The notes: generated by a model from the sequence alone, not told the origin. 48,256 nt of DNA from Prochlorococcus sp. AG-436-C05 (GCA_003209795.1 QCPB01000008.1:1-48256); one strand, 5' to 3'. Positions 15,611 to 24,533 are shown, counted from the stretch's first letter. Numbers and translations: made by a program.

Positions 15611-15994
15611 ATGGTAAATAAAAAAGATAATCTTGATCCAATAGATAACTTAGAATATGAAAAAGTTCTTGAAGAAGAAATAATTAATTCATTTGAAAAT
15701 CAATTCCAAAGTGATTTTGAATCTGATAAACATAATATTAAATTCTACAGACTTAAAAGGACAATATTAGAAGTCTCTAATAGGTTATTTTTCTTTTGTT
15801 TCATTGGAAGTTTTTTATTTTCTTTCTTTTTAGCTTTTTCAGAAAATAAGGTTTGGTTCATACTTTACTTAATCAGCTGTTTCTCATGTATTTTTTATAC
15901 GCCTAATAGAAAAGCACTTAAGGAATTTATAGCAGCCTGGCCCAATATAGAAGATCTGATTAAAGGTAGAAGTTTATTAAGAAAAAGAAAATAA
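15611..15994 (+). CDS. 127-aa two-span membrane protein, unknown
   Basis: Residues 1-50 are acidic and polar. They are followed by two adjacent hydrophobic spans (LFFFCFIGSFLFSFFLAF near 59-76 and VWFILYLISCFSCIFY near 81-96) and a basic tail ending LLRKRK. A hairpin of two helices with both ends in the cytoplasm is likely. No family recognised. Confidence 0.65.
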   Translation: MVNKKDNLDPIDNLEYEKVLEEEIINSFENQFQSDFESDKHNIKFYRLKRTILEVSNRLFFFCFIGSFLFSFFLAFSENKVWFILYLISCFSCIFYTPNRKALKEFIAAWPNIEDLIKGRSLLRKRK

Positions 15995-16124
15995 AAAATC
16001 TAAAAATTTAGATATTTTGTTGAGAAAATTTTTATTAAGATCCTTCTATACTTATAGTTATTTATATTTTTGCTCTCACTTTGTATGAGTAATTAGTTAG
16101 AACATATAAATACGTTGCAAAAAG

Positions 16125-16478
16125 ATGGTTTTATCTACTCAAGGTCTTGCTCCAATAACCAATCCTTTAAATAGTGTCTTAATAGAAAAGGAACTAGAAA
16201 ATATAGATCAAAAATTTGATCAACTTGTTTCTTTAGCCGAAGGATTACCTCGCACAGAATTTGTTGAAAGTAGTAAAAATTATTGGAGAGGTATTTGCAG
16301 GAGCTTGATTTTTAGATTTCCAGATGATCTTGAAATTTTAAAACTGGAAGGAAGAGGTCTTGTAAATAGATCCAAAGGCATAATTCAAATAAGATCTGCT
16401 GCTAGATTAGGTCAATCAGATTTGGGAGTTAATCTAAGAAGAGTTCAATATTTGTTTAATAACTTAGAGAATTTGTAA
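16125..16478 (+). CDS. Conserved-looking 117-aa soluble protein
   Basis: No membrane span. It contains SVLIEKELENIDQKFDQLVS (helix) and RTEFVESSKNYWRGICRSL, and ends RRVQYLFNNLENL. It is helical and Leu-rich, with better codon variety than the mini-genes around it. I do not recognise a named family. It is probably a picocyanobacterial protein of unknown role. Confidence 0.65.
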   Translation: MVLSTQGLAPITNPLNSVLIEKELENIDQKFDQLVSLAEGLPRTEFVESSKNYWRGICRSLIFRFPDDLEILKLEGRGLVNRSKGIIQIRSAARLGQSDLGVNLRRVQYLFNNLENL

Positions 16479-16554
16479 AAAACTGATTTTTATAAAATTA
16501 AGGTTCTTTTTACTAGATAGTTGTGCTTTAATTCATAGGAATATTAGAAATACC

Positions 16555-16686
16555 ATGGTGAAAATAATTTTAGTTGCAATTATTGTCGCTCTTGTATACT
16601 CTCAGCCTGATCTTCGTCTTACAGTCGCTGATTGGTTAAGGACAGCTTCCGATTTGTTAATTGAATCTGTACAAGTTAAACCTTGA
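16555..16686 (+). CDS. 43-aa membrane-anchored peptide
   Basis: ATG 16555 to TGA 16686. MVKIILVAIIVALVYSQPD is a hydrophobic anchor or uncleaved signal. The rest, LRLTVADWLRTASDLLIE and SVQVKP, is an amphipathic helix. The clean layout of anchor plus amphipathic helix and the spacing to both neighbours argue for a real gene. Function unknown. Confidence 0.6.
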   Translation: MVKIILVAIIVALVYSQPDLRLTVADWLRTASDLLIESVQVKP

Positions 16687-16869
16687 ATAGATTTTTAATA
16701 AATAACTAAATAAAACCTGAAATACTAATCATCTGTTTAATGCAAATATCTACGAAAATAAAAATGATTATTCTGCTAAAAATATATTTCACTTGAAAAA
16801 TAAATAGTTTTAGCCACAATAATAGGAAAATTCTTTGAAATTTTTGAATAGTTAACGATAATAGGAAAT

Positions 16870-17925
16870 ATGAAGCTTAGATTATTTGAATTCTATTTTC
16901 TAAAAGACTATTTAAGGCCTTGGCTAGGTCTTATTTATTCTTTATTCTTCCTGTTTTTTTTAGGTGCAATAGGCTATCGAATAACGGAGGGATGGGAATG
17001 GAGTGACAGCTTATGGATGGTTCTCATAACAATAACCACAATTGGTTTTGGAGAAGTGCAACCTTTAAGCCCTGAAGGCAGAATCATTACTGTTTTGATA
17101 ATTGTTGGCGGATTGATATTTATTCAATTTACCTTTCAGAAAGCTGTAAGATTATTCGAATCCGGCTATTTTCAAAGAGTAAATGAATTACGTTTTAAAA
17201 GAATTCTTAGAAAAATGGAAAATCATGTAATTTTGTGCGGTTATGGGAGGGTAGGTCAGGAAATATCTAACCAAATAAAAACACAAAAAATCCCTATTGT
17301 TGTTGTAGAAAGTGACGAAGGTAGAATAAAAATTGCGCAAGAGAATGGTTTAGAAGCGCTTTGTGCCGATGCAACTCTAGATGAAACCTTAAAACTAGCA
17401 GGATTAGAAAAATGTAAAAGTTTGGTTGTTACCTTACCTAATGATGCTTCTAATTTATATGTTGTTTTAAGTGCAAAAGGGATAAGAAGTTCTATTAGAG
17501 TAATTGCAAGAGCTGGAACTGAAGAGGCTGCAAGTAAATTAAGATTGGCTGGCGCAAGTATAGTTGTAAGTCCTTATATTGCGGCAGGAAGAGCAATGGC
17601 ATCAATGGCTTTAAGACCAATAGCAATTGACTTTCTTGACTTGCTCGCAGGAAGTGAATGTGAAATTGAAGAATTTGAACTAAGTAATGATATTAACCTT
17701 TTTGAAACTGCAGAGAAAAGATCACTTTCTGAACTTGGAATAGGTAAAAAAAGTGGAGCAAAAATATTAGCCATTAAGGAAAATGAAAAGTTAGTAACCA
17801 ATCCTGGAGGTGATTTTATACTGCAGCCAGGACAGGTATTAATTGCATTTGGTAGTAAAGAACAGCTAAATATTTTGAACGGTTTATTAGGTGGCTTTGT
17901 TGTATCAGTAGAGCCTCTAAAATAG
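16870..17925 (+). CDS. Potassium channel with RCK (TrkA-N/TrkA-C) domains
   Basis: 351 aa. Two membrane segments (about 15-36 and 71-92) flank a pore loop with the selectivity filter T-I-G-F-G-E in ITITTIGFGEVQPLSPEG. A cytoplasmic RCK domain starts at HVILCGYGRVGQEI (about 118-131), with GxGxxG and the acidic VVVESD for NAD binding. A TrkA-C domain follows, with GAKILAIKENEKL and PGQVLIAFGS. MthK-like channels of this type let K+ pass and are gated by ligands at the RCK ring. The filter has Phe in place of the usual Tyr, as seen in other prokaryotic channels. The gene is single, 117 bp before pstC. Confidence 0.93.
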   Translation: MKLRLFEFYFLKDYLRPWLGLIYSLFFLFFLGAIGYRITEGWEWSDSLWMVLITITTIGFGEVQPLSPEGRIITVLIIVGGLIFIQFTFQKAVRLFESGYFQRVNELRFKRILRKMENHVILCGYGRVGQEISNQIKTQKIPIVVVESDEGRIKIAQENGLEALCADATLDETLKLAGLEKCKSLVVTLPNDASNLYVVLSAKGIRSSIRVIARAGTEEAASKLRLAGASIVVSPYIAAGRAMASMALRPIAIDFLDLLAGSECEIEEFELSNDINLFETAEKRSLSELGIGKKSGAKILAIKENEKLVTNPGGDFILQPGQVLIAFGSKEQLNILNGLLGGFVVSVEPLK

Positions 17926-18042
17926 ATATTTTAAGAAAATCACATCAAAATATCCTGATATATTGATTTTTAGATTTTTTATTTTTTTTTGAAAGTTTTT
18001 TTACTTATTTAGTAGTAGATTTATAGAGATATTCTTTTTTTA

Positions 18043-18990
18043 ATGGAAGAGAAATTAATTCTTTTCAAGAATCGTAAAAGATTCGGGATTGAAAAAAATA
18101 TAGACGTCATCTTTAAAAATACAACCCTAGTCTTGTCTAGTCTTGTCGCAATAGTACTATTTGGGATTATTCTAGTAGTCTTTTTCCAGTCATTAGAATC
18201 CTTTTCAAGGTATGGCTTGAATTTTCTTGTAACTTCTGAATGGAATCCAGTAAAAGATGAATATGGAGCTTTTACTGCAATATATGGGACATTAGTTACT
18301 TCTTTTCTTTCATTATTGATAACTATTCCTGTAGGCGTTGGAACTGCGATATTTATTACAGAGGATTTTGTTCCGAAATTTGTCAGAGAAATAGTAGGTT
18401 CATTTGTTGAATTACTAGCAGCCATACCATCTGTTGTATTGGGATTATGGGCAATATTTGTATTGGAACCTTTTTTTAGAGAATTTTTTGTCTTTCTACA
18501 TAATTTCTTTGGTTGGATTCCTTTATTCAGTTCGGATCCTACAGGTCGGAATTCACTTTTAGCGATAATAATTTTAGTGGTAATGCTTTTGCCAATAGTG
18601 ACTTCGATAGCTAGAGATTCTCTTAATCAAGTTCCCAAAAAGCTTAGAAATGCAGCCTATGGAATTGGTGCAAGTAGATGGAAAACAATATTTTCAGTAA
18701 TTTTGCCAGCTGCATTATCAGGAATTATGGCAGGTATTCTATTGGCTTTAGGCAGAGCCATGGGAGAAACTATGGCTGTAACAATGATTATCGGAAATTC
18801 CAATGCATTTAGTTGGTCACTATTATCTCCTGGATATACCATTTCCTCTATGCTTGCAAACCAGTTTGGTGAAGCCGATGGTAGTCAGGTTTCATCACTT
18901 TTCTATGCAGCCTTTGTACTTATGATCCTTTCTTTACTGGTCAATATCTTTGCACAATTGCTAGTTAAGAAGTTTAGTCTCAAATATTAG
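18043..18990 (+). CDS. pstC: Phosphate ABC transporter permease PstC
   Basis: 315 aa inner-membrane protein with six predicted spans. The PstC signature lies in AAIPSVVLGLWAIFVLEPF, the ABC-permease EAA loop is AAYGIGASRWKTIFSVILPAA, and LGRAMGETMAVTMIIGN follows. It forms the channel with PstA. First of three genes; pstA starts 6 bp after its stop. The leader (17926-18042) is AT-rich, and I could not make out a convincing pair of Pho boxes. Confidence 0.95.
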   Translation: MEEKLILFKNRKRFGIEKNIDVIFKNTTLVLSSLVAIVLFGIILVVFFQSLESFSRYGLNFLVTSEWNPVKDEYGAFTAIYGTLVTSFLSLLITIPVGVGTAIFITEDFVPKFVREIVGSFVELLAAIPSVVLGLWAIFVLEPFFREFFVFLHNFFGWIPLFSSDPTGRNSLLAIIILVVMLLPIVTSIARDSLNQVPKKLRNAAYGIGASRWKTIFSVILPAALSGIMAGILLALGRAMGETMAVTMIIGNSNAFSWSLLSPGYTISSMLANQFGEADGSQVSSLFYAAFVLMILSLLVNIFAQLLVKKFSLKY

Positions 18991-18996
18991 ATAATT

Positions 18997-19890
18997 ATGA
19001 ATTCACTTTATTACCAGAAAAGGTTATCAAGAAATGTAGGAGATAAATTCTTTACTTATTTATCAGTCTTTTGTGCACTCATTTCAATACTTCCTTTGAT
19101 TTTTTTGGTTACATATATTCTTATTAAAGGGGGAGCTCAGATAAATGCTGATCTCTTTATTTTAGAACCAAATCCTCCTGGAGATGATTTAGATGCAGGA
19201 GGCATTAATCCTGCATTAATTGGGACACTTGTAATTACAACTATTGCTTCAATTATTGCAATACCTGTAGGTGTTGGAGGCGGGATATATCTGGCTGAAT
19301 ATTCAAAAGGAGGACCTTTCTCAAGATTTATTAGATTTGGAGTCAACGTTTTAGCGGGTGTTCCTTCAATAATTGCAGGTGTATTTATTTATGCCTTAAT
19401 CGTTTCAACAAAAATTATATTTGGCAGTATGTACAGTGGTTTTGCTGGGGGTATCGCTCTTTCAATATTGATGTTGCCTACAGTTATAAAAACTACTGAT
19501 GAAGGTTTAAAGTTAGTACCAAATGAATTAAGGTATGCTTCCCTAGGAATAGGAGCAAGTATGTATACAACAATATTAAAAATAACTTTACCCTCAGCAT
19601 TTAGATCTATTGCTACTGGTGTTTTGCTTGGAATCGCAAGAGCAGCAGGCGAAACCGCACCTTTGATCTTTACAGCTTTATTCTCTTACTACTACATAAC
19701 TGGTTTTGGAGACTTGTTTTATGAGATGGGGTCTTTGGCTGTATTGATATACAACTTTGCCCTTGAACCCTACGACGCACAGAATAAGCTCGCATGGGCA
19801 GCTTCCTTTATTCTTGTTATGTCGATACTTTCAGTTAACATATTTTCAAGGATATTAGCTGCTTTTACTGAAAAAACTAAGAGAATTTAA
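18997..19890 (+). CDS. pstA: Phosphate ABC transporter permease PstA
   Basis: 297 aa. The N-terminal span is followed by GGINPALIGTLVITTIAS, PVGVGGGIYLAEYSKGG, LAGVPSIIAGVFIYA and the EAA loop ASLGIGASMYTTILKITLPSA, ending in ARAAGETAPLIFTALF. This is the typical PstA order. It pairs with PstC, and pstB starts on the next base after its stop, so the three are one operon. Confidence 0.95.
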   Translation: MNSLYYQKRLSRNVGDKFFTYLSVFCALISILPLIFLVTYILIKGGAQINADLFILEPNPPGDDLDAGGINPALIGTLVITTIASIIAIPVGVGGGIYLAEYSKGGPFSRFIRFGVNVLAGVPSIIAGVFIYALIVSTKIIFGSMYSGFAGGIALSILMLPTVIKTTDEGLKLVPNELRYASLGIGASMYTTILKITLPSAFRSIATGVLLGIARAAGETAPLIFTALFSYYYITGFGDLFYEMGSLAVLIYNFALEPYDAQNKLAWAASFILVMSILSVNIFSRILAAFTEKTKRI

Positions 19891-20700
19891 ATGATTAAAA
19901 ATACTAAAAAAACACCAAAAAATATCATTTTATCTCTTGAGAATGTTTTCATTAGTTATGGAGCTTTTGAAGCCGTAAGAAATGTTTTTTGTAATTTCAA
20001 AAAAGGAGATATAACTTCTCTCATCGGACCTTCTGGTTGCGGCAAATCGACTGTTCTTAGAGCTTTAAATAGAATGAACGATTTAATCCCTAATTGTTCA
20101 CTGAAAGGGACTGTAATGTTTAATGGAACTAATATTTATGACACACGAGTAGATCCAGTTGAAGTAAGAAGAAGAATCGGAATGGTTTTTCAACAACCTA
20201 ATCCTTTTCCTAAATCTATATATGAAAACATTGCATTTGGGGCAAGAATCAATGGATTCACTGGAGATATGGATTATTTAGTCGAAAGTTCGCTAAAAAA
20301 AGCTGCTTTATGGGATGAGTGCAAGGATAAACTTAATGATAGTGGTTATTCGTTGTCTGGAGGACAACAGCAGAGATTATGTATTGCGAGAACGATTGCA
20401 ATTGAGCCTGAAATAATTTTAATGGATGAACCTTGTTCAGCCTTGGATCCAATCTCCACTTTGAAAATAGAGGAAACTATGCATGAACTTAAGAAGAATT
20501 ACACAATAATAATCGTTACTCATAATATGCAACAGGCTTTAAGAGTTAGTGATATGACTGCATTTTTCAATGCAATAGAACATAAAGAGGGAGATGGCGG
20601 TAAAGTTGGCTATCTTGCAGAATTTAATTCGACAAAGAAAATTTTTAATTCTCCCAAGGAAAAAACTACTCAGGAATATATATCTGGTAAATTTGGCTAA
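19891..20700 (+). CDS. pstB: Phosphate ABC transporter ATPase PstB
   Basis: 269 aa ABC ATPase. Walker A is [10 protein letters not shown]-loop [20 protein letters not shown] (a PstB hallmark), signature [13 protein letters not shown], Walker [14 protein letters not shown], and the switch His is in [10 protein letters not shown]. It drives phosphate import through PstC and PstA. No binding protein (PstS) or phoU follows; the next plus-strand content is a tiny gene. In Prochlorococcus pstS often lies elsewhere. Confidence 0.97.
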   Translation: MIKNTKKTPKNIILSLENVFISYGAFEAVRNVFCNFKKGDITSLIGPSGCGKSTVLRALNRMNDLIPNCSLKGTVMFNGTNIYDTRVDPVEVRRRIGMVFQQPNPFPKSIYENIAFGARINGFTGDMDYLVESSLKKAALWDECKDKLNDSGYSLSGGQQQRLCIARTIAIEPEIILMDEPCSALDPISTLKIEETMHELKKNYTIIIVTHNMQQALRVSDMTAFFNAIEHKEGDGGKVGYLAEFNSTKKIFNSPKEKTTQEYISGKFG

Positions 20701-20750
20701 GCATCTTTTTTTGTAATTCTTCAAAAAAAAATTAACTGCAGGAGAGCAAA

Positions 20751-20788
20751 GGTAGACAAAAGGTATAAATACCTATATAGTAATTATA
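20751..20788 (+). promoter_or_regulatory. 38-bp element, copy 1 (inverted twin at 21841-21878)
   Basis: GGTAGACAAAAGGTATAAAT begins the element; it continues ACCTATATAGTAATTATA. The reverse complement of 21841-21878 agrees at 36 of 38 bases. The core AGGTATAAATACCT is itself a dyad with 6-base arms. It sits 16 bases before the TTG of the peptide gene at 20805. The TATAAAT and TATATAGT parts could serve as -10 boxes, and the dyad could be a regulator site. What binds it is unknown. Confidence 0.6.
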
Positions 20789-20804
20789 AATTTTAGGTAT
20801 TGAT

Positions 20805-20894
20805 TTGAAAAAAATCCCCTTACTACCTTTCTTGATTTTCGCAGGTGCTATAATTACAACTGCCACAATAGGTCTACCAGTTTTTTCTTCATAA
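20805..20894 (+). CDS. 29-aa membrane peptide behind the 38-bp element
   Basis: TTG 20805-20807 to TAA 20892-20894: MKKIPLLPFLIFAGAIITTA then TIGLPVFSS. Two lysines followed by a hydrophobic span and small residues look like a signal peptide or one-helix protein. TTAGG lies about 8 bases upstream. The close spacing to the 38-bp element suggests the element drives it. No family recognised. Confidence 0.4.
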   Translation: MKKIPLLPFLIFAGAIITTATIGLPVFSS

Positions 20895-21089
20895 TCTTAA
20901 TGATTATTTGATTTAATGTAAAACAATGATTTTTAGAATAAAAAAGATTTAATTGGAAGTCCTAATAAAACAATAATAAATCAATATTTATTTGACTTTA
21001 TAAAAAATAGAGAGAATATTAATATGTGTGTGATTGAGAAATTTGCTTTTAAAACCACTTCTAGTGTGTTTTTTGAATTAAATTTTTTT

Positions 21090-21236
21090 ATGGATAAAAC
21101 TAAAGAACAGTTAGAAAAACTTAGAGAAGTCGCTGAAGCTTCTTTAACAAAGACAGATGAACTTCAGAAAGTGCTTGCACAAATTGAAGCTCTAATGTCC
21201 AGGGAAGAATCAAAAACACTATTAAAGAAAAAATAA
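21090..21236 (+). CDS. 48-aa coiled-coil protein
   Basis: A frame is open from ATG 21024, but residues before the inner ATG at 21090 look like random AT-rich translation. From 21090 the protein MDKTKEQLEKLREVAEASL and onward (LTKTDELQKVLAQIEALMSR, ESKTLLKKK) is a regular charged heptad helix. I therefore chose 21090. It is probably a small soluble coiled coil. Function unknown. Confidence 0.5.
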   Translation: MDKTKEQLEKLREVAEASLTKTDELQKVLAQIEALMSREESKTLLKKK

Positions 21237-21308
21237 AGACTTAATTACATATTTTTTTGTGCTTCTTATTACATCTTCTCAAGATAATCATTGTTATTAA
21301 TTAAATTA

Positions 21309-21380
21309 ACAGAACCCGTTCCAAAGTTTTCTGTTAGGTCTCTAGGTCTTACCTTCTTTATGTAAAAGACCTCTTTAATT
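21309..21380 (+). terminator. Paired hairpins, possible terminator or small RNA end
   Basis: ACAGAA 21309-21314 pairs with TTCTGT 21329-21334. AGGTCTT 21344-21350 pairs with AAGACCT 21366-21372, followed by CTTTAATTTGTTTT. It lies downstream of the coiled-coil gene ending at 21236. Both hairpins together could be the end of a transcript or a small RNA. Confidence 0.35.
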
Positions 21381-21423
21381 TGTTTTAGTTTATTTTTTTA
21401 TTTTATAAAGATATTATTTCAGA

Positions 21424-21729
21424 TTAGTTAAAAACCTTATTGACTTCCTTCTTGCAAATATTCACATCAAATGATTCAGTATTTACAATCTCAAGCCCTG
21501 TTGTTTCTGTAACTTTAACAGTAGCATTGCATTCATCCTGTTTAAGAGCCATATAGCTTGGTTTCTTATTCTTTAAATCTAATTCAATTTCTGTTTCCTC
21601 ATTATTCTTTTTATATTGTTCCATTACAAGTGTCAGAGCCTCTATCTCAACAGAAAAGTTATCATTGGCTTTTAAAACAAAAGGAGTAAAAAGTATTTGA
21701 AATAAAATAAAGGGTATTAATTTTTTCAT
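21424..21729 (-). CDS. Secreted 101-aa protein, unknown
   Basis: A signal peptide (MKKLIPFILFQILFTPFVLKA, cleavage likely near residue 21) is followed by a mature part of about 80 residues. This includes KKPSYMALKQDECNATVKV, TTGLEIVNTESFDVNICKKE and two cysteines able to form a disulfide. It is probably periplasmic. Copy 2 of the 38-bp element lies 112 bases upstream in the same orientation. No family recognised. Confidence 0.6.
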   Translation of the reverse strand: MKKLIPFILFQILFTPFVLKANDNFSVEIEALTLVMEQYKKNNEETEIELDLKNKKPSYMALKQDECNATVKVTETTGLEIVNTESFDVNICKKEVNKVFN

Positions 21730-21840
21730 TTCTACAATATATGTTTATTTTTTTTATAACGTAGATTTTCTGATATAGAAAGATTCATAGCATAGATTTG
21801 TTTATTCTTTTGACAAAGAGTTTAATATGATTTATTAAAA

Positions 21841-21878
21841 TATAATAACTATATAAGTATTTATACCTTTTGTCTACC
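21841..21878 (-). promoter_or_regulatory. 38-bp element, copy 2
   Basis: Reading the minus strand from 21878, the first 22 bases (GGTAGACAAAAGGTATAAAT, then AC) are identical to copy 1. After one C-to-T change and one A-to-T change the rest matches too. It points at the secreted-protein gene 21424-21729. Some similarity continues beyond the 38 bases (ATTATA, then T- and A-rich). Confidence 0.6.
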
Positions 21879-21916
21879 CTTGGAAGTAAATAGTTTCTAT
21901 TCCTTGTTTAGTTAAT

Positions 21917-22204
21917 TCAAGATTTACCTATAAGTCTATTTGGGAAATAACTTTGTTTTGTTTTGGGTTCAATTTTTTTTGATTTAGTCTTTGTTTTTAA
22001 ATTATTTTTGTTTATATCAATTATTTCTTGAGAAACGTTTTTTCCGTTTTCGAAATAACTTCTTACTCTTGCTGAATCTTCTTTATTTAATCGTTTAGTT
22101 GCTCCTTTTGCATTTATTCCAAGAGTCTTGCAAGCTAGCATAACTTTATTACTATCGATGTTAAGTTCCTTTGCTATAGCATAAATAGGAGTGTTTAAAG
22201 ACAT
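21917..22204 (-). CDS. Small IF-2 N-terminal-domain protein
   Basis: 95 aa. Residues 6-50 (PIYAIAKELNIDSNKVMLAC, KTLGINAKGATKRLNKED) match the IF2_N domain, a helical module found at the front of bacterial IF-2 with the pattern Y-x-L-A-K-E-L-x-x-x-x-K-x-x-x-x-x-L-G. A lysine-rich tail follows. There is no GTPase domain, so this is a free module that may bind RNA or the ribosome. The first ATG fits well. Neighbouring gene order gives no further hint. Confidence 0.7.
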   Translation of the reverse strand: MSLNTPIYAIAKELNIDSNKVMLACKTLGINAKGATKRLNKEDSARVRSYFENGKNVSQEIIDINKNNLKTKTKSKKIEPKTKQSYFPNRLIGKS

Positions 22205-22303
22205 TATTTCATCATAGAAACTCTTTATATTATATCTTTACTGATTAATAAATCATTAAAGATGCAATTATTTTCAAATTATTATTTTCTTAATTTAATA
22301 TTC

Positions 22304-23614
22304 TTAATGTTCTAAAGTATTTAAATCATTGAATTTTTTCTTCATAGTAGAATTATTTTTAGTTAACTTTTTAACTGTTAAGTCTTGTGACTTACTATCT
22401 GCTGATAGGAGGTGTTTTTTTGATAAAAGTAATGCTTCTTTAGTTTTCTGTAAATGGGTTATTGATTTATCTATTTCAGAGATTGCATCATTAAATCTGT
22501 CTTGAGCTAGTGAAACATTTTTGCCTACTGCATTTTTAAATTGTGCAAGAGTACTTTCAAAATTTGTGATGTCATAATTCTCCCGTTTCATCAATTCTAT
22601 TTGAGATTTGTATTTTAAAGATTTCAAAGAAGCATTTCTAAGTAGAGAAATAATTGGAAGGAAGAATTGAGGCCTAATAATATACATCTTTGGGAATCTA
22701 TGAGAAACATCAACAATACCAGCATTGTATAAATCGCTATCTGGTTCGAGTAATGAAACCAATACAGCATATTCACATGACTTTTGTTTTCTATCTTTAT
22801 CTAATTCTTTTAGAAATTCTTCGTTCTTTCTTTTATGATTACTATTGCTAGTTTCATTCTTCATCTCAAACATTATAGATATAATTTCAATTTTATCTTC
22901 ATCAAATTCCCTAAATATGTAATCACCTTTACTTCCTGAAGAGACATCATTATCTTTTTCAAAATATGAGTTTTTAAATGCGCTAGAACGATTAAGATTA
23001 AACTGTGTTTCACAATGAATTTCTAGTGATTCGCCAATCATCTTTGTTGATAATTTTGATTTCATGTCTCTTAGCTCTTGAATTGTTATATCTCTTTCAC
23101 TTATTTTGTTTTTAAACTTTTCTTCAATTAATTTTTCATTAATTGATTGTTCTAATTTCAACTTTTCTATTGAGTTTATTAAGGAAGAGTTTTCTTTCTC
23201 CAAATTAGTTACTGCTTCATTCAGTTTGTTTTTTAAAGACAATTCAGAAATTACAGATTGCTTTGCAATATCTTCTCTTAATTTATTGAGTTCGTTATTA
23301 AGTAAATTGATTTTGTTTTTTGACTGATTATTTAATTCATTTAGAGCGTTTAGTTTCTGCTCCTCTGCAAAATTTAACTTAGATTCAAGGGTTTGGATTT
23401 TTTTTTCTTTTATACTATTTTGTTCTAATAATTTCAACTTTAATTCTTGTTTTAAGATCTCTATTCCTTTTTTATTATCCTCTTCAGCTAATAGAAGTCT
23501 TTCTTGTATTTGTTTATTAAATTCTTCGTTTTTTATTTGGCCAAGTATTTCTTGAAAGCTGCTTGGATCTATTCCAAAGGTTTTGCCGCATGATGGGCAT
23601 TTTATCTCTTTCAT
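22304..23614 (-). CDS. DUF2130 coiled-coil protein (COG4487)
   Basis: 436 aa. The N-terminus MKEIKCPSCGKTFGID carries one C-x-x-C knuckle. Residues about 25-190 form a long charged coiled coil. The DUF2130 domain follows, with LSTKMIGESLEIHCETQFN, SGSKGDYIFREFDED, IISIMFEMKNE, and a later part with FLKELDKDRKQKSCEYAVLV. The order GDY ... E-M-K is like a PD-(D/E)xK nuclease core, so a DNA-cleaving or DNA-binding role is possible, but no function has been proven to my knowledge. A second helical stretch ends the protein. Confidence 0.85.
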   Translation of the reverse strand: MKEIKCPSCGKTFGIDPSSFQEILGQIKNEEFNKQIQERLLLAEEDNKKGIEILKQELKLKLLEQNSIKEKKIQTLESKLNFAEEQKLNALNELNNQSKNKINLLNNELNKLREDIAKQSVISELSLKNKLNEAVTNLEKENSSLINSIEKLKLEQSINEKLIEEKFKNKISERDITIQELRDMKSKLSTKMIGESLEIHCETQFNLNRSSAFKNSYFEKDNDVSSGSKGDYIFREFDEDKIEIISIMFEMKNETSNSNHKRKNEEFLKELDKDRKQKSCEYAVLVSLLEPDSDLYNAGIVDVSHRFPKMYIIRPQFFLPIISLLRNASLKSLKYKSQIELMKRENYDITNFESTLAQFKNAVGKNVSLAQDRFNDAISEIDKSITHLQKTKEALLLSKKHLLSADSKSQDLTVKKLTKNNSTMKKKFNDLNTLEH

Positions 23615-23747
23615 TTTTTAATTACAAAATTTATATTTAGAAATGATTTAATATTCAATTTGTTTTTAAAAGAATATAGTTCTTGAATCAAGATAAACAA
23701 TTATTAAAGATAATGCATAAAAAATACAATAACTTCTAACCACTAAG

Positions 23748-24116
23748 TTAAATTAAACCGGATTCTTTTAGAATATTAATCTTGTTAGCTAACTCAATAT
23801 CGGAAGAAGAGATAGAACGATCTAAATTTTTGTTTGAAGAAATTGTATATCCGCTATCATCAACAAATTCGTCTTCTGAATCTCTCAAGTTTTTTTCTTT
23901 TGATTGAACATTTGCATAATTATCATATTTGAATTGTTTTGGTTTATTTAAATTGCTATATCCGAAATTTATTATACCCCTTGCATCTAATGCTTCTTCA
24001 ACTAATAATCCAACAACTTTTGATCTGCTTATGGATTCATTCTTAGATATTTGATCTATTATTTCAAGGACCCTTTTTCTAGGTAAATAGCCGATTCTCT
24101 TGACTTTTTTTTCCAT
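23748..24116 (-). CDS. 122-aa protein with possible ribbon-helix-helix N-terminus
   Basis: Residues 3-50 (KKVKRIGYLPRKRVLEIIDQ, ISKNESISRSKVVGLLVEEA) form a short strand, a helix, a turn with Ser-x-Ser and a second helix, the order of CopG/RHH DNA-binding proteins. The rest is acidic and disordered, with a final helix ELANKINILKESGLI. If the reading is right it is a small transcription regulator, possibly of its own gene. I cannot name a family with certainty. Confidence 0.6.
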   Translation of the reverse strand: MEKKVKRIGYLPRKRVLEIIDQISKNESISRSKVVGLLVEEALDARGIINFGYSNLNKPKQFKYDNYANVQSKEKNLRDSEDEFVDDSGYTISSNKNLDRSISSSDIELANKINILKESGLI

Positions 24117-24329
24117 AAAGAATACTCATATGACACTATTGTAACACTTCTGTCAACACGAGATTCTCAAAGATACCTTATTGATTAATGGTTAAGTAAT
24201 GCAAAAAAATAAAAAATTTAAAGATCTTTTATTGTAGTTTATTTTTTAATAAAAAAATATTTGCTAGGCATTATTTAATTGCCTTTTTAGATTCATTTTT
24301 AAACTATTTAAGCTAAATTATTACTTTTC

Positions 24330-24533
24330 ATGAAAGATAAAACTTATGATAACGCTGATAGTTTTGCTATATCATTTGATGAAGAATGGCAAAAAGTTAG
24401 CTGCGATGATTTGAAAATCAAGATAGACAAAGTAATCGACCATATGTCTAATCACCCCTTTGTATCTTCCAACCCAGAAAATGCGAGAAAAATTGCCGAA
24501 TTTAGAATTTTCTCATTAAAAAAATTCCAATAA
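24330..24533 (+). CDS. 67-aa soluble protein, unknown
   Basis: The sequence SFAISFDEEWQKVSCDDLKI is followed by KIDKVIDHMSNHPFVSSNPE and a terminal helix AEFRIFSLKKFQ. It is compact, mixed in charge and without signal or span. ATG 24330 is the only plausible start. Not recognised. Confidence 0.55.
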   Translation: MKDKTYDNADSFAISFDEEWQKVSCDDLKIKIDKVIDHMSNHPFVSSNPENARKIAEFRIFSLKKFQ

